A program made the translations under genes and the position numbers. A stretch of DNA of 64,000 nt, from the NCBI GenBank assembly GCA_964634815.1, contig CAZWMD010000013.1, positions 1 through 64,000 of the forward strand, in the 5' to 3' direction. Shown piece after piece: positions 18,204 through 26,850 of this stretch. The stretch comes from JALZVT01 sp964634815 (GTDB lineage Bacteria > Pseudomonadota > Gammaproteobacteria > Pseudomonadales > Azotimanducaceae). The notes beneath the pieces were generated by a model. The model was given only the letters and a program-made list of their open reading frames with translations. It searched no databases and was not told the origin of the DNA. Each line of letters begins with the position of its first letter. Positions within the stretch are counted from its first letter, which is position 1.

Positions 18204-18638
18204 CTAACCGTCCGTGATACGACGGCCATGTCCTTCTCGCTTCTCTTGCGGATAGGCACGCACAGGCAGGCCCACGTCCGTCTCTCGGCGCAGATTGTCG
18301 CGACGCTCATCAAAATGAACATACACACAACGGCACCGCTGCGGGTTACTGCAGCCTGCTAACGGCAGCAACGGCGCTTCTTCTGAAAGGAAGCGCTGCG
18401 CACCAAGGGCATCAACCGCGTTGCAACAGGACGAGCCTCTGGAACGAACGGCTACGCCGTGGAAGAGTTTGTTCACACTGCCCGTCATCTTGCCAGCAAG
18501 TGAACTTCCAGCGCGTCGCTTGACCGACTTAGCTCGGCGACCTTCACTGATGTTTACAGCGTCAGAACCTACCGCATCGCGCGCAGATGATTTGGCGCTC
18601 CCGGTCTTTCCTTTGTTCTTACCTAAACCAAACAGCAT
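18204..18638 (-). CDS. Small conserved hypothetical protein with CxxxxxCxCxYVHxDxRRD motif
   Basis: 144 residues. The basic N-terminal half (MLFGLGKNKGKTGSAK...) has low complexity. The C-terminal half contains CSNPQRCRCVYVHFDERRDN followed by another Arg pair (about residues 96-120). This Cys/His/Asp-Arg-Arg pattern recurs in small proteins of many proteobacteria and resembles a metal-binding knuckle. Function is unknown. Its 3' end lies inside the sequence duplicated around the neighbouring gap. An 11-bp repeat array lies 45 bases upstream of the start. Confidence 0.6.
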   Translation of the reverse strand: MLFGLGKNKGKTGSAKSSARDAVGSDAVNISEGRRAKSVKRRAGSSLAGKMTGSVNKLFHGVAVRSRGSSCCNAVDALGAQRFLSEEAPLLPLAGCSNPQRCRCVYVHFDERRDNLRRETDVGLPVRAYPQEKREGHGRRITDG

Positions 18639-18939
18639 GCTTCCCTCGCTACACTAACAGGCCCGGAGACGGATCCTGCTTGTTCTGATCAATTTCTGAC
18701 CAACTTCTGACCACTCTACTAGTCAGCCCGCCATCCGTTACGGGCTAGCGCCAAGTTTAGCAGGGAATTTGCCGAATCTGCCACTCCAGGTGGACAGGCA
18801 AATTCCAACATTATGTTAACAAAGAGTACGTAAGCTTATATTTTTGCTAAAAAATGCCATCCGGTTTGTTCCCCAGTTTCAAATTCAAACAGCGATGAAT
18901 CCTGCAAAACAACTGTAAAACTCCGATCAGCCCCAGCGC
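18639..18939. other. Intergenic region with phased direct repeats
   Basis: About 300 bases without a supportable gene, between two minus-strand genes. It contains three 11-base repeats (18683-18715) and a GCCCG...CGGGC inverted repeat around 18726-18745 that has no T-run. Confidence 0.5.
18683..18715 (-). repeat. Three 11-bp direct repeats, candidate regulator site
   Basis: ttctgatcaat, ttctgaccaac and ttctgaccact follow one another without spacing. The 11-base period places each copy on the same helix face. They lie 45-77 bases upstream of the small Cys-motif gene on the minus strand, a fitting position for an activator or repressor site. Confidence 0.5.
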
Positions 18940-19716
18940 CTAAAGCGGCCGAATATTTCCAGATCCATAAATCGAAGAATTCACTTCCGGATTGCCGAGA
19001 TACTGCACAGAACCACTGCCCCATACCCTGGCATCCAGATCATCTGACACCATCAACCGCGCATCGCCGCTACCGCTGATGGCAATAGATACGCGTTTTG
19101 AGCTGAGTTTTTCTGCATGGTAATCCGCTGAACCGGCGATCTTTACGGCCTGTTCAGTCACGTCCCCGGCCAGTTCAACGTCGGCTGACCCGGCTACCCT
19201 GAGGTCCAGACTAGTGCTTCGCAATGCCTTCAAGTTGATGTCGCTGCTGCCCGCCACATTCAGGATCAAGTCCTTGCTCAGAAGCTCTACTGAACGGAGT
19301 TCCGCAGAGCCATTCACCGTGAGTTTCTCAAGACTTCGGAATTCAATATTCAGCTCAAGGCCCGTGTCGGAGCCGCTGAACCAGCTGTGGGACCTGTTAC
19401 GAACAATCAGCTCGCCATCATCGACCAGCACCTCGAGTTGCGCCAATGCCCGAGCATTGCCGTTCGCGGATACCTTTTCCTCGCTTCCCTGAACCAGTGA
19501 CACTTTGTAGCCACCTGAAATTTTGATTTTCGTAAACCGTTCAGTGGACCAAATCTGATTGGCATCTGAGGTAGACGCTTTGGATGAATCAATTGAGCTT
19601 GCCCCCACCTTGAGTGAAAAAGCCAGACTCCAGCCCACCACACAGAGGGTGAACAAGCCCACCATTAGCCACCAGCTACCCTCGTTCGATCGATCCCTAA
19701 TCATTCGTGAGCCCAT
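18940..19716 (-). CDS. DUF2807 (GIN domain) membrane-anchored protein
   Basis: 258 residues from ATG 19716, chosen because GGAGGT lies six bases upstream; an ATG 48 bases earlier has no such site. One N-terminal transmembrane segment (WWLMVGLFTLCVVGWSLAFSL) is followed by an extracytoplasmic domain of regular beta strands (ISGGYKVSLVQG, LTVNGSAELRSVEL, LDLRVAGSADVELAG, VSIAISGSGDARL, ARVWGSGSVQYLG). This repeated S-G-S/A-D pattern is the mark of the DUF2807 head-GIN fold. Function unknown; adhesin-like or envelope stress roles have been proposed for the family. It is divergent from the RND efflux genes. Confidence 0.85.
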   Translation of the reverse strand: MGSRMIRDRSNEGSWWLMVGLFTLCVVGWSLAFSLKVGASSIDSSKASTSDANQIWSTERFTKIKISGGYKVSLVQGSEEKVSANGNARALAQLEVLVDDGELIVRNRSHSWFSGSDTGLELNIEFRSLEKLTVNGSAELRSVELLSKDLILNVAGSSDINLKALRSTSLDLRVAGSADVELAGDVTEQAVKIAGSADYHAEKLSSKRVSIAISGSGDARLMVSDDLDARVWGSGSVQYLGNPEVNSSIYGSGNIRPL

Positions 19717-20050
19717 GTCCGACCTCCATAATTTAGTTACTGATTTCCGGACTGCGATATCCACTCATGGAGTGAGCCTGGAAATCTCTCAACCCAGACA
19801 TATCAAGTTCCGTGCCAGCCTCAGATTGCCATCGAGGAAATCCTTAGGGCGACTATAAGGCATTGTTTTAAATGGGTTTTATTTAAACAGGATGGCCCGG
19901 TGGTAAAACTTGAACTGGTCAACCGAACAGCATCAGCCCAGGATCAAAACCGGCAGCTGTGGACTTGGCCAGAAATTAGTGGAATCCACCAATCTCGTTA
20001 GAGCGCTTAAAAGCAACTGTTTACCATCAACAGGCATGTCGAGGCAGCAA
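19717..20050. other. Divergent intergenic region upstream of efflux operon
   Basis: About 330 bases between the DUF2807 start and the membrane-fusion gene. No gene is supported. TTTAAAT at 19867-19873 and ATTTAAA at 19881-19887 form an inverted repeat with a 7-base spacer, a candidate operator, but AT-rich palindromes of this size can occur by chance. Confidence 0.4.
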
Positions 20051-21435
20051 ATGCAGAGTAAACTCCATCGAATTGTTTTCATAAGCAAAGAGATGAGACA
20101 ACGGAACGTCAAATCGATCTCTGCATCGGCTCCTGCATCGGCTCCTGCATCGNNNNNNNNNNNNNNNNNNNNNNNNNNNNNNNNNNNNNNNNNNNNNNNN
20201 NNNNNNNNNNNNNNNNNNNNNNNNNNNNNNNNNNNNNNNNNNNNNNNNNNNNACAACGGAACGTCAAATCGATCTCTGCATCGGCTCCTGCATCGGCTCC
20301 TGCATCGATCCCTTTTAGGGCCGCACCCGGCCTGATTATTCTGCTATCACTGATATCAGGGGGGTGTGATTTCCAGGCGAATGCAAAATCTCAGGCCATC
20401 GACGACCCGGCGCCGTCGCTCACGGGTGCTGATTCAAAGCCGGCCCAGCTCATCTCCAGAATCAGAGTACGTTCAAGCCCTGTAGAAGCTCGTAGCCTTG
20501 CGGCGAGCACCGGGGCGACCGGAGTTGTGCAGGCGTTCCGCAAATCGGTCGTTGCTGCAGAAGTCGGCGGCAGCGTTATTCGTCGGCTGGTAGAACCCGG
20601 CACCGCAGTTACGGCTGGCCAGGTACTCATTGAGCTTGATTCCGAACGCAGCAAAATTGCGTTTGATCGCGCGACGGCTGAAGCTCAGGCCAGGCAAGTC
20701 GATTACGCCCAGGCGGAACATGAATTATTGCGCGGTCGCACTCTGATACAGCGCAACGTGATAAGCCAGGACACTCTCGACGATCTCAGGTTTAACCTTG
20801 ATCGTGCGCATTCCGTCGCCGCGGCTGCCATGGCACAAAAAGATGAAGCTGCCCGAATTCTACAGGACAGCAAGATCACTGCGCCTTTTGCCGGCACCGC
20901 AGAATTTGTCCATGTTCAGACGGGTGATTTCTTAACGCCAGGAACACCGGTTGTAACCATCGCCGACTTCAGCAAAGTGCGTATTGTTGCCGGCGTAACC
21001 GGCGCGGCAGCCAGCACAGTGCAAGCGGGAACCCAGGCAAAGATAACCCTGGGTACCGGCAGCACCCCAGGCATCCAGGGGACAATCAAGTCGATTGGCC
21101 GTATCGCAGACGGCAACGGCACCTTTCCAATGGAGCTGTGGGTTGATGGGGACGCAGCCCAGGGGTTACGGGAAGGCATGGTGGCAACGGTGCAGCTCCC
21201 ACAGGCCAATGACCAGGAATTCTTGTGTGTCCCTCGCAGTGCACTGCTGCGCAAAGACGGAGAAATGTACGTCTATGTGCTAAATGCAGGTAGTGCTGAA
21301 CTGCGTCCGGTTGCGTTGGGGCGTAGCGATGCAAACCACACCCAGATTATCAATGGGGTCGCTATCGGTGAACAGGTGGTGATCGATGGGCTGTTCGCGC
21401 TACGCGACGGCGCACCGGTTGAGCTGATCGAATAG
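20051..21435 (+). CDS. RND efflux membrane-fusion (periplasmic adaptor) lipoprotein, interrupted by N gap
   Basis: The adaptor connects the inner-membrane RND pump to the outer-membrane channel. The C-terminal 300 residues are clear: biotinyl-lipoyl half GGSVIRRLVEPGTAVTAGQVL, the coiled hairpin, then SKITAPFAGTAEFVHVQTGD and the barrel domains. The 5' part is broken by the gap at 20153-20252. The 55 bases on either side are identical, and collapsing them joins the frame into about 409 codons. The start is placed at ATG 20051 with GAGG six bases upstream; ATG 20093 is an alternative. The leader carries an (ASAP)n repeat, then GLIILLSLISGGCDF, a possible lipoprotein site whose -3 residue (Ser) is unusual. 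Confidence 0.82.
20131..20152 (+). repeat. 12-bp tandem repeat encoding ASAP units
   Basis: tgcatcggctcc repeats in tandem on both sides of the gap (again at 20278-20306) and encodes Ala-Ser-Ala-Pro units in the adaptor leader. It explains the assembly break, and the true copy number is unknown. Confidence 0.75.
20153..20252. other. 100-N scaffold gap, artificial (55-bp flanking duplication)
   Basis: Positions 20098-20152 equal 20253-20307. Removing 155 bases joins the reading frame of the membrane-fusion gene. Confidence 0.85.
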
Positions 21436-21449
21436 GGTGATCGAATAAG

Positions 21450-24400
21450 GTGATCGCTTTCATCCGGTTCTTTGCAGAGCGGCACTTGCTGGTAAACGTG
21501 CTTACTGTGGCGATGATTGCGCTGGGGTTGTTTTTCATCAAAGACACCCCGCGAGACTACATTCCCTCAGTAAGTACTCCCATAGTGCACATCACCGCGC
21601 AGCTACCCGGCGCCAGCGCGCGAGATGTCGAAACCAAGCTCACAATTCCGCTGGAAGAAGCCATCGAAGAAGTAGATGGCATAGACGTATTCACCAGCGT
21701 TGCCTCAGACAATACCTCCTTCACCGTCGTCGAGTTGTACACCGAGTTTGGCGATAAACAAATCACTCGAGCAACGCAAGACTTGCGAGACGCCATTGAT
21801 AGCGTGACAGACTTTCCTGCCGAGATGGAGGACGACCCTACCCTCGTACGCTTCGAACCCGACAAGCTGCCCATCGCAGAAGTCGCTTTGGCCGGGCCAC
21901 CAAGCCTGTTGATTCCCTACGCTAAAAAGCTCGAGCGCAAACTTGAGGCAATAAACGAAATCAGCAAGGTTGTGCTCATTGGTCTGCCTGATCCGGAAGT
22001 ACGAATTCTGGTTGACCCCGCACGAGCCCTGGAACATGGCATAACGCTGCTGGATGTTGTGCGCGCTATTGAAAGGCGCAATGTATCCGCCACCGGCGGG
22101 GTTTTGGAAACCGCCAGCGACCGAAAACAGATTGTGTTGTGGAGTCGCTTTGAACAACCGGAACACGTGGGGCGAACCGTACTGCGTAGTGAGCGTGACG
22201 GTGGCACGCTAAGAATTCGTGACATCGCGCGGATTGAGTCTGCTCGCGAAGACCTCACTCTAATTGCCCACACCAACACCAAGCCTGGCGTTTCTCTTGT
22301 GCTTAAGAAACGCAAAGGTGCCGACGCGATAACGTTGGTTGATAACGCACGTTTGGTGCTCAGTGAGAACCCCCCACCAAAAGGGGTGACCTGGAGCATC
22401 GTTAACGACAGCTCCTTCTACACTCGCAACCGATTGAACGTCATTGCAACCAATGGTCTCCTTGGTATGACCCTGGTTGCGATTGTGTTGTTTATTTTCA
22501 TGAGAGCCCAGGCAGCACTTTGGGTTCTGGCGGGCATCCCTATTGTGTTCATGGGCTCGCTTGCGGTTTTCGGCAACACGGGCATGAGCCTGAACATTAT
22601 GTCGCTGACCGGCTTTGTCATCGTGCTGGGCATGGTCGTCGATGACGCTGTTGTGGTGGCAGAGCGGATCGTCAGCAAACGAGACTCCGGGTTATTGCCA
22701 CATCAGGCGGCAATAGCCGGAGCTTCAGAAATGTTCCGGCCCGTTTTGGCCGCGGCAATCACAACCATACTGGCGTTTGTACCCCTGCTGGCTCTTGGCG
22801 GTATCCCTGGGAAAATCGTCTGGCAGATTCCTGCCGTTGTGGTCATTGTGTTGAGTTTTTCTCTCCTCGAGTCGTTTTGCATACTACCCGCGCACATGTC
22901 TTTGCAATCCGGCAACACAGGCGCTGGTCCAGCTCCCGGCAAGCGGGCTTTTATGATCCGCCTGGAAGCCGCTTATGCATCGGCACTAAAAATTGCACTC
23001 AGATTCCGCGCTCTGGTTGCATTGTTCTTTGCCACTGTGCTGTTCACCATTCTCGGCGTCATAGCACCTAACGTGTCTTTTCTACTGTTTCCCCAGGACG
23101 ACGCCCGAACATTATTCCTGAAGATTTCGGCGCCCATTGGAACCCCGCTTGAGAAAACTGAGGCAGTGGTTACCTCCCTGGAACACCAGATTATCGAGCT
23201 CACCGGCGAAGAGTTAAGAGGTATTACGGGCCGTATCGGCCACCAGGATGCAGAAGCTGCAGAGCGCCAGAGGGGCCAGGCCGAAAACGAAGCCTTGATC
23301 ACCGTTATCCTGAAGGAGCTCGACCGCCGCTATACAAATGCCGAATGGATTCAGCGACTGAAGCAGCGTCTGATAATCCCGGATGATATTACTCTGGTGT
23401 TTCAGTCTGAGTACATCGGGCCACCCACAGATCAACCCGTCACGTTGCATCTAATGTCCAACGACGACGAACTGCGTCGGGGTATCGCTGTGGAAATTGC
23501 AGACTATTTGAAAAGTCTGCCGGGACTGACCGAGATCGACGTTGATGAACGTTCAGGAACGCCACAGATTGATCTCAATCTGAACTACGAAAAACTGGCC
23601 ATGCTGCAGCTCGACGCTGCGGACGTCTCGCAAACTCTGGCTGCCGCCTTTCATGGCATTGAGGCGTCTGAACATCGTGGAATACAAGACACCACCGAGC
23701 TTCGCGTACAGTTCGACCCAGCCGCCCGGATCGACTTGCAGGGCCTGCTCGCCACTCCAGTGCGGGCCAGCGATGGGGCGTTGGTGTCGCTAAGAGACGT
23801 AGTCAGCCCAATCGAAATTCCCTCAGTTGGCAGGCTCTACCACCGCAATGGTCACCGTACGGCAACCGTCAGGGCCAGCTTCACCCCAGACAGCGGCCAC
23901 ACGGCCCTGGAGTTTGCTGCTTTTTTGCAAACCGAGCTCTTTCCGAGATACGCAGGACTCGACCTGGAAATTGAAATTGGTGGAGAGGCTGCTCGTACCG
24001 AGCAAGCAACAGGTGATCTTGGCCAGGTTGGATTAATGGCGATAATCGGTATATCCGTAGTGATCTGGCTACTACTCGGTTCTCTCGTAGAAGCTTTGTT
24101 TGTTATGACCGTAGTGCCCTTTGCCATCGCTGGCGTCATCCTGACTTTCTTTCTGCACGGTATGAGCCTTTCGATGACGGCCATCATGGGAGCTATCGGA
24201 CTCGCCGGGGTAGTTGTCAACGCATCCATCGTCATGCTGGATGCCATTCATCGCGAGACTGGCAAGGAAAAACTGAACAGATTGTCTCAAGACTCGGAAG
24301 ATGAGAAAAAGTTGTCTCCCGCAGACGCTACTTCTGCAGACACTAATAACGTCATGATCAGTGCAATTACAAATAGACTGCGGCCAATACTTGTGACGAC

Positions 24401-24632
24401 CTTAACCACATTGGGTGGCGTGCTACCCACGGCCTACGGGATTGGCGGCTATGATGCCATCGTAAGTCCAATGTCTCTGGCATTGGGCTGGGGCCTGGCC
24501 TTTTCGACTCTGGTTACCCTGTTTCTGGTTCCTGTACTCTATTCTTTTGCCAGAGACATTCGAAGCCTCCTGAATCGGCTAATCCAAAAAACCGCTCACA
24601 CCCCCTCCTCTGCGGCAAACTCTGCAATCTGA
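21450..24632 (+). CDS. RND efflux permease subunit (AcrB/HAE-like superfamily)
   Basis: 1060 residues, the usual length for a proton-driven RND pump of the inner membrane. It shows the N-terminal FAERHLLVNVLTVAMIALGLFF helix, two large periplasmic loops, and the TM4 proton-relay segment GFVIVLGMVVDDAVVVAERI with the two adjacent aspartates. The second half repeats the pattern. The GTG start at 21450 lies 14 bases after the adaptor stop in a short TGATCGAATA repeat, so the two are one operon. Family members of this type export drugs, solvents or lipids; substrate unknown. No outer-membrane channel gene is adjacent. The 3' end overlaps the convergent phosphatase gene by 37 bases. Confidence 0.92.
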   Translation: MIAFIRFFAERHLLVNVLTVAMIALGLFFIKDTPRDYIPSVSTPIVHITAQLPGASARDVETKLTIPLEEAIEEVDGIDVFTSVASDNTSFTVVELYTEFGDKQITRATQDLRDAIDSVTDFPAEMEDDPTLVRFEPDKLPIAEVALAGPPSLLIPYAKKLERKLEAINEISKVVLIGLPDPEVRILVDPARALEHGITLLDVVRAIERRNVSATGGVLETASDRKQIVLWSRFEQPEHVGRTVLRSERDGGTLRIRDIARIESAREDLTLIAHTNTKPGVSLVLKKRKGADAITLVDNARLVLSENPPPKGVTWSIVNDSSFYTRNRLNVIATNGLLGMTLVAIVLFIFMRAQAALWVLAGIPIVFMGSLAVFGNTGMSLNIMSLTGFVIVLGMVVDDAVVVAERIVSKRDSGLLPHQAAIAGASEMFRPVLAAAITTILAFVPLLALGGIPGKIVWQIPAVVVIVLSFSLLESFCILPAHMSLQSGNTGAGPAPGKRAFMIRLEAAYASALKIALRFRALVALFFATVLFTILGVIAPNVSFLLFPQDDARTLFLKISAPIGTPLEKTEAVVTSLEHQIIELTGEELRGITGRIGHQDAEAAERQRGQAENEALITVILKELDRRYTNAEWIQRLKQRLIIPDDITLVFQSEYIGPPTDQPVTLHLMSNDDELRRGIAVEIADYLKSLPGLTEIDVDERSGTPQIDLNLNYEKLAMLQLDAADVSQTLAAAFHGIEASEHRGIQDTTELRVQFDPAARIDLQGLLATPVRASDGALVSLRDVVSPIEIPSVGRLYHRNGHRTATVRASFTPDSGHTALEFAAFLQTELFPRYAGLDLEIEIGGEAARTEQATGDLGQVGLMAIIGISVVIWLLLGSLVEALFVMTVVPFAIAGVILTFFLHGMSLSMTAIMGAIGLAGVVVNASIVMLDAIHRETGKEKLNRLSQDSEDEKKLSPADATSADTNNVMISAITNRLRPILVTTLTTLGGVLPTAYGIGGYDAIVSPMSLALGWGLAFSTLVTLFLVPVLYSFARDIRSLLNRLIQKTAHTPSSAANSAI

Positions 24633-25720
24633 ACAAACCGTTCCTGTCCCTGCGCATCAAGAAGTTTCATTTCCACCTGTATCATCTTGACGTCAGAGAT
24701 GTTTGTAGTGGTGATATCAAGCAGTCCAAACTGACTCTCACGAAGATTGTCTTCGCTCACACGAAATCGATTGGTTTCACCCCAGCCGAATCCCGACCGA
24801 GCACTCAAGGGACTCGACGTAACCTCAAACAGATCATACCCCACGCCGTCAGGCTCATCCGCCGCCAGTTTTGAGATTTCTCCAAGATGGCGGTCACCAC
24901 TTAGAAGCAAAACGTTTTTGGCTCCGGAATTGCGCAGCGTACGAAACAATCGCAACCGCTCATGAGGGAAGTTGCCCCACTTTTCGAAGCAATGCTCGTT
25001 GGCAATAACCTGCTGCCCGGAAACCAGCAACCGCAAATCTGCTGGTGCTGTCAGCCTTTCTGCGAGCCAGGACCACTGCGCCTCGCCCAAAAAGGTGTCC
25101 GTTGTATTGGGCACATAGTTCTTAAGCAAACAGGACAGGTTTCTGGGCGCGGGCTCTAAGGTCCCGCGAAATGTTCTGGTGTCGAGTAATAACACCTGGA
25201 TATCTACATTGCCCAGATTAATCCGCCGCTCTGCATAGACTCCGGCTCGGGTCAGTGCTGGATCGTCTTTGGGATAGTCCCAAAATTCTTTAAAAATCTC
25301 TGCCGCTTGCGACTTGAAAGCAAAGTCTGCGCCGCCATCGTTCAGGCCAAAATCATGATCATCCCAGGTTGCGTAAACCGGGCGAGATGAACGAAGCTGT
25401 TCAAAACCGGGAGTTGCGGCAAGTTTTGCATACTCCGCTCGCATGGTTTCAGCATTGGGATTGGCCTTAAACTCAGCCGAATCCGCATACACGTTATCGC
25501 CAAGCATGAGCAACGCATCTGGATCACTCGCAACCAGGGCATCCCATACTTTGTGATTCGGTGCATCATCATCCGCACAGGACCCAAAACCAATACGCAC
25601 TCCTGACGACGCCGCAACAGTACCCACAGCAGATTCTGAATCACAACCGGTCAGGACCAGCAGGCCAAGCGCAAACAACAGGGTGAGACCAGGACTGGGG
25701 ACGACTAACGTTTTAAGCAC
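24596..25720 (-). CDS. PhoD-like phosphodiesterase/alkaline phosphatase lipoprotein
   Basis: 374 residues. The N-terminal FALGLLVLTGCDSES is a textbook lipobox (LTGC), so it is probably anchored in the envelope. The metallophosphatase core has GFGSCADDD, LGDNVYAD, ATWDDHDFG and LSGDRHLGE, the metal-binding sequence set of PhoD enzymes, which hydrolyse phosphate mono- and diesters outside the cytoplasm using iron and calcium. It starts 16 bases inside the 3' end of the glycerate kinase gene, indicating co-transcription. No Pho box was identified. Confidence 0.88.
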   Translation of the reverse strand: MLKTLVVPSPGLTLLFALGLLVLTGCDSESAVGTVAASSGVRIGFGSCADDDAPNHKVWDALVASDPDALLMLGDNVYADSAEFKANPNAETMRAEYAKLAATPGFEQLRSSRPVYATWDDHDFGLNDGGADFAFKSQAAEIFKEFWDYPKDDPALTRAGVYAERRINLGNVDIQVLLLDTRTFRGTLEPAPRNLSCLLKNYVPNTTDTFLGEAQWSWLAERLTAPADLRLLVSGQQVIANEHCFEKWGNFPHERLRLFRTLRNSGAKNVLLLSGDRHLGEISKLAADEPDGVGYDLFEVTSSPLSARSGFGWGETNRFRVSEDNLRESQFGLLDITTTNISDVKMIQVEMKLLDAQGQERFVQIAEFAAEEGV

Positions 25721-26850
25721 AAAACCAGATCCATGACGTTGGTATCGGTTGGGCCGGTCACAAACAATTCATCTCTCCCCGCCAGATAACTTCCGGCATT
25801 GGCACTATTCAGCGCGGCTGTCAGGGCTCGAGGATCGTGCGCGCTTGCGTTGCGCAACCAGCCGCCTGCTGCAGAGGTAGGACCATCTGTTCCATCGGTA
25901 CCGGCTACCAATACCTCAACCTCAGGCCGTTCATCCGCAGGGTGAACAGTATCAGCTACAGGTACAGAAAGCTCACGAGCTAGAGCCAGTGACAGACTCT
26001 GATTGCGCCCGCCACGGCCGGGGTTTTCTGGCAGTTCGATGGTTGGTTCTCCGCCCCACAAATACAAACCCGGTGGTCCAAGGCGAAGCGCCACTGCCAT
26101 TTGCCTGGCAACGGCATAAACATCCTCATAAAGACTCTCTCGATTCTCTTGCACCTCAATACCTTGATTGCGTGCAGCAGCCACAATGGCAGCGCGTGCC
26201 ATCGCGTTACTCGCTACCACCTCGGAGCTGACCTGGCAGTTAATATATTTTGCGTCAGCCAAACCTGATCCAATGACGGAAAGAGAGTCACCTTGAACAT
26301 CAGAGATTGCCATGATTTGCACTGATGCCCCCGCGTAACCTTTGAAAAGTCGACCAGACTTTATCAGCGAAGACCGGGCCCGTTGGGCATTGATCAATTT
26401 GATGGGCTGACCAGAGGCAACTAGCGCCTCAGTTTTTTGTTGCCAATAAGACAAGGTCTGACCAGGGGGCAGGCGCTCAACCAGTGCCGACGCCCCACCA
26501 GATACCAGCATGAGCAAACGCGATGCTTCTTTTGCGTTACGTACTCGCTCATAAAGTCTTTGCCCCGCCAAAAGCGACTGAACATCAGGAATCGGATGAC
26601 CTGACTCAATCAATTCAACCCAGGGGAACCTGGCCAACAGATTGCCCGCATGACCGCGCTTGGTAACAACCAATGCAGGGGTACCTTCGGGAAGTTCAGA
26701 CAACGCCCCCGCGCACATGGATGCCGCAGCCTTTCCTACCGCAAGTACTTCAGTTGCAACCGATCCGGAATTGCGGAGCGCGCGCTGAACTGCCTGCTCC
26801 CCTCCTGCGGCATGAACACCGGACCACCAAAGCTGCGAAAGTATCGACAC
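25705..26850 (-). CDS. Glycerate 2-kinase (MOFRL family)
   Basis: 381 residues, converting D-glycerate and ATP to 2-phosphoglycerate. The family pattern is visible: AVGKAAASMCAGAL near the N-terminus, ESGHPIPDVQSLLAGQRL, the nucleotide-binding LVSGGASALVERLPPG, SDVQGDSLSVIGSG, and the C-terminal MOFRL segment LWGGEPTIELPENPGRGGRNQSLSLALA and VAGTDGTDGPTSAAGG. The start codon overlaps the stop region of the upstream dehydrogenase (26850). Glycerate kinase next to a hydroxyacid dehydrogenase points to glyoxylate/hydroxypyruvate to glycerate to glycolysis. Confidence 0.92.
   Translation of the reverse strand: MSILSQLWWSGVHAAGGEQAVQRALRNSGSVATEVLAVGKAAASMCAGALSELPEGTPALVVTKRGHAGNLLARFPWVELIESGHPIPDVQSLLAGQRLYERVRNAKEASRLLMLVSGGASALVERLPPGQTLSYWQQKTEALVASGQPIKLINAQRARSSLIKSGRLFKGYAGASVQIMAISDVQGDSLSVIGSGLADAKYINCQVSSEVVASNAMARAAIVAAARNQGIEVQENRESLYEDVYAVARQMAVALRLGPPGLYLWGGEPTIELPENPGRGGRNQSLSLALARELSVPVADTVHPADERPEVEVLVAGTDGTDGPTSAAGGWLRNASAHDPRALTAALNSANAGSYLAGRDELFVTGPTDTNVMDLVLCLKR

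Noticed and set aside
19910..20335. Short plus-strand ORF ending in the third gap
   Set aside because: It is the true 5' part of the RND adaptor seen through the artificial gap, not a separate gene. The bases before 20051 lack a better start.
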